Below, piece by piece: positions 62,094 to 64,000 of a stretch of 64,000 bases of DNA. A program made the position numbers and the translations under genes. How positions within the stretch are numbered: the stretch's first letter is position 1; every line of letters starts with the position of its first letter. The notes beneath the pieces were generated by a model. That model made no database searches, was not told the DNA's origin, and was given only the letters and a program-made list of their open reading frames with translations. Source of the stretch: Haloarcula amylolytica JCM 13557 (GTDB lineage: Archaea; Halobacteriota; Halobacteria; Halobacteriales; Haloarculaceae); NCBI RefSeq assembly GCF_000336615.1, contig NZ_AOLW01000006.1:248001-312000 (forward strand). Direction: 5' to 3'.

Positions 62094-64000
62094 ATGTTTG
62101 AAGAAAGATCACAGCCTAAATCAAAACCGAGCCGAAGACAGTTCCTCGGTGGGATTGGTTCACTCCTCGCCGCGTCGGCGTTCTCGGTCTCCGTCTCCGA
62201 CGACGCTGCCGCACAGGTGACAGCGGGCGACGACTCGGCCACACGGACTGTCTCGTCGCCCGACGGGACAGTCACACTCACTGTCGATGTCAGCGACGGT
62301 GTGCCAACATACGAGGTTGCACACGACGGGACGACGCTCATTGGGGCGTCGGAACTGGGCTTCGAGTTCCGGAATCAGGATGCCTTCGCCGCTGGCCTGA
62401 CAGTCACCGGGAGCGAGCGGACCGAGGTCGACACCAGCTGGACGCCGGTCTGGGACCGTTACGACGAAATCACCGAGCGGTACACGGAACTCCGGCTGGG
62501 GGTCGCGGAGTCGGCCGGGGCGGAGCGGTTCGGGACGCTCGTCTTCCGGGTGTTCGACGACGGCGTCGGCTTCCGATTCATCTTCGGGGAGCCCTTCGGC
62601 GACCAGTTCGTCGTCACATCCGAGCGGACCGAGTACAATTTCGCCGGGGACTACACCTCGTGGTGGATTCCCAACGACTACAACAACTTCGAGGTGGAGT
62701 ACGAGGAGACGCCGCTGAGCGAGGTGGCCGGCGAACTCGACGGCACTGGCTTCGACGGCGTCCACACGCCGATGACGATGCGAACCGACGACGGCCGTCA
62801 CCTCGCCGTCCACGAGGCCGACCTCACGGACTACGCCTCGCTCGCGCTCACACCGTCGGACGCCGGTGACACGACCTTCCAATCGACGCTCGCGCCGCTG
62901 CCCGACGGGACCAAGGTGTCGGCGTCGGCCCCGCACGTCACCCCATGGCGAACAGTTCAGGTGGGGACCAGCGCCGGCGACCTCGTCGAGTCGAATCTGG
63001 TGGTGAACCTCAACGAAGACTACGACGAGGAGGTGTTCACGCAGGGCGTCGACTGGATAGAGCCCCAGAAGTTCATCGGCGTCTGGTGGCTGATGATAAC
63101 CGGCCGCGCCGACTGGGAGTACACCGGGGAGACCTCCGGCAACCACGGCGCACAGACCGGCCGCGCCACGCAGTACATCGACTTCGCCAGCGAGCACGAC
63201 ATCCCCGGTGTCCTCGTCGAGGGCTGGAACGAAGGCTGGTCGAGCTATCCGGGCGATGGCAGTGGATTCGATTTCTCGACACCGTATCCGGACTTCGACC
63301 TGGCGGAAGTGACCGACTACGGTGCGAGCCTCGATCCGCCGACCCAGATGACGATGCACAACGAGACCGCCGGGGACTTCAAAAACTACGAGTCCCAGCT
63401 CGACGAGGCGTTCTCGCTGTACGACGACCTCGGCATCCGGACTATTAAAAACGGCTACGTCTCAGACAGCGGCGACCTCGCGGGGGAGGGGTTCAACCAC
63501 CACAACCAGATACTCGTCAACCACCACACGCTGGTCGCCGAGACGGCGGCGGCCAACCGCCAGATGCTCGACGTCCATGAGCCGATTCACCCGACCGGCC
63601 GCCGACGGACGTACCCGAACTTGATGACCCGCGAGGGCGTCAAAGGCCAGGAGTACGACTCCTTCGGCGACGTGAGCCCCGAACACCACGTCACCTTCCC
63701 GTTCACGCGGATGCTGGGCGGGCCGGTCGAGTACACGCCGGGCATCTTCGACATGGACTCGGGGTCGGGCGGCATCGAGACCACCCGCGCCAAGCAACTG
63801 GCGATGTACCCGACGTACTTCAGCGGCCTCCAGATGGCCGCCGACCTACCCAGTTCCTATCTGGCCGACCAGCCGTCGACGGCCGCCGTCGGCGAGGTCG
63901 CCCAGGCCGAGTGGGGCGACATCGAGGGCTTCTCGACGGCCGCCCGCTGGGCCAACGCCCAGGGCGAGCAGTACGTCGCCATCGACCCCAACAGCGCCGC
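62094..64000 (+). CDS. Glycoside hydrolase family 97 (alpha-glucosidase-like), C-terminus beyond window
   Basis: 635 residues are visible; the frame is open to the window end. Twin-arginine motif SRRQFLGGIG (residues 13-22) with a hydrophobic core and AAA means Tat export. The N-terminal GH97 domain has SSPDGTVTLTVDVSDGVPTY and VFRVFDDGVGFRF, followed by the (beta/alpha)8 part with GVLVEGWNEGWSSY, TYPNLMTREGVKGQEY and VEYTPGIFDM, whose Glu residues match the catalytic and calcium sites of SusB-type enzymes. At the place of the retaining nucleophile the sequence reads TIKNGYVSD, with Gly instead of Asp, favouring an inverting glucosidase. Likely degrades alpha-glucans outside the cell. Confidence 0.92.
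   Translation, partial: MFEERSQPKSKPSRRQFLGGIGSLLAASAFSVSVSDDAAAQVTAGDDSATRTVSSPDGTVTLTVDVSDGVPTYEVAHDGTTLIGASELGFEFRNQDAFAAGLTVTGSERTEVDTSWTPVWDRYDEITERYTELRLGVAESAGAERFGTLVFRVFDDGVGFRFIFGEPFGDQFVVTSERTEYNFAGDYTSWWIPNDYNNFEVEYEETPLSEVAGELDGTGFDGVHTPMTMRTDDGRHLAVHEADLTDYASLALTPSDAGDTTFQSTLAPLPDGTKVSASAPHVTPWRTVQVGTSAGDLVESNLVVNLNEDYDEEVFTQGVDWIEPQKFIGVWWLMITGRADWEYTGETSGNHGAQTGRATQYIDFASEHDIPGVLVEGWNEGWSSYPGDGSGFDFSTPYPDFDLAEVTDYGASLDPPTQMTMHNETAGDFKNYESQLDEAFSLYDDLGIRTIKNGYVSDSGDLAGEGFNHHNQILVNHHTLVAETAAANRQMLDVHEPIHPTGRRRTYPNLMTREGVKGQEYDSFGDVSPEHHVTFPFTRMLGGPVEYTPGIFDMDSGSGGIETTRAKQLAMYPTYFSGLQMAADLPSSYLADQPSTAAVGEVAQAEWGDIEGFSTAARWANAQGEQYVAIDPNSA

Noticed and set aside
62160-63359. 399-residue minus-strand frame in the GH97 gene
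   Set aside because: Antisense to the GH97 frame, which has a Tat signal and family motifs and runs to the window edge.

Overview
The window is a stretch of haloarchaeal chromosome. The evidence is GC-rich DNA (43 of 60 bases are G or C in 22561-22620), very acidic proteins, genes known from archaea (replication factor C small subunit, archaellin, SAMP2, archaeal-type AlaS, Get3-like ATPase, CstA, PiT), Tat rather than Sec signals on secreted proteins, many 45-70 residue CxxC proteins, and TATA-type promoters so close to start codons that transcripts would be almost leaderless. Gene content fits Haloarculaceae (Haloarcula or a near relative), but that is an inference from family resemblance. 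No rRNA, tRNA, CRISPR array, transposase or integrase was found.

Layout. 1-8.7 kb: haem synthesis (hemB), a lipoprotein, a CinA-type domain protein, an Fe-S oxidoreductase of the HdrD/GlpC type, a Cas4-like protein, and a minus-strand run of glutaredoxin, redoxin and Sua5. 8.7-21.3 kb: a CNNM/CorC membrane protein, a cupin, small membrane proteins, a COG0523 metallochaperone facing a zinc ribbon gene, a Get3-like ATPase with an overlapping small partner, CstA, a PiT phosphate permease and a DJ-1/PfpI protein. 21.3-22.3 kb: an AT-rich islet with one Tat-exported protein of unknown function. 22.3-31.1 kb: upp, two phosphohexomutases, rpiA, larB, a GIY-YIG protein, an RDD protein, several zinc microproteins and a 55-residue histone-fold-like gene. 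31.1-37 kb: GNAT plus SAMP2, rfcS, a lone archaellin gene and alaS. 37-46.5 kb: a cation/proton antiporter, an alpha/beta-hydrolase without its nucleophile, hisB, an ACT regulator, a ferredoxin, an IMPACT protein, a YgfZ/GcvT protein, a KDG-kinase-like PfkB protein and mutL. 46.8-51.2 kb: a HAD hydrolase, membrane and unknown proteins, and an HTH/membrane-protein pair. 51.2-57.7 kb: a structured noncoding stretch, a partial tandem duplication of a LolA-like gene, an ABC exporter and a histidine kinase. 57.7-64 kb: mutS, a dispersed repeat, a methyltransferase and a GH97 glucosidase cut by the window end.

Most genes are housekeeping, and few form long operons. MutS and MutL supply both mismatch-repair partners, about 11 kb apart. 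The two hexomutases, rpiA and the KDG kinase belong to sugar metabolism. SAMP2 is an archaeal ubiquitin/sulfur-carrier protein and sits beside an acetyltransferase. The features most worth attention are: (i) the tandem duplication that copied a promoter and about 70% of a LolA-like gene, leaving a truncated paralogue; (ii) a noncoding region at 51.24-51.54 kb with nested perfect helices; (iii) decayed tandem copies of a gene's 3' end, each carrying its own hairpin; (iv) five proteins whose family active-site residue appears replaced (redoxin, alpha/beta-hydrolase, Cas4-like, PfkB, receiver domain); and (v) a 57-bp repeat shared by 69-125 and 60739-60795. I found no complete novel multigene system.
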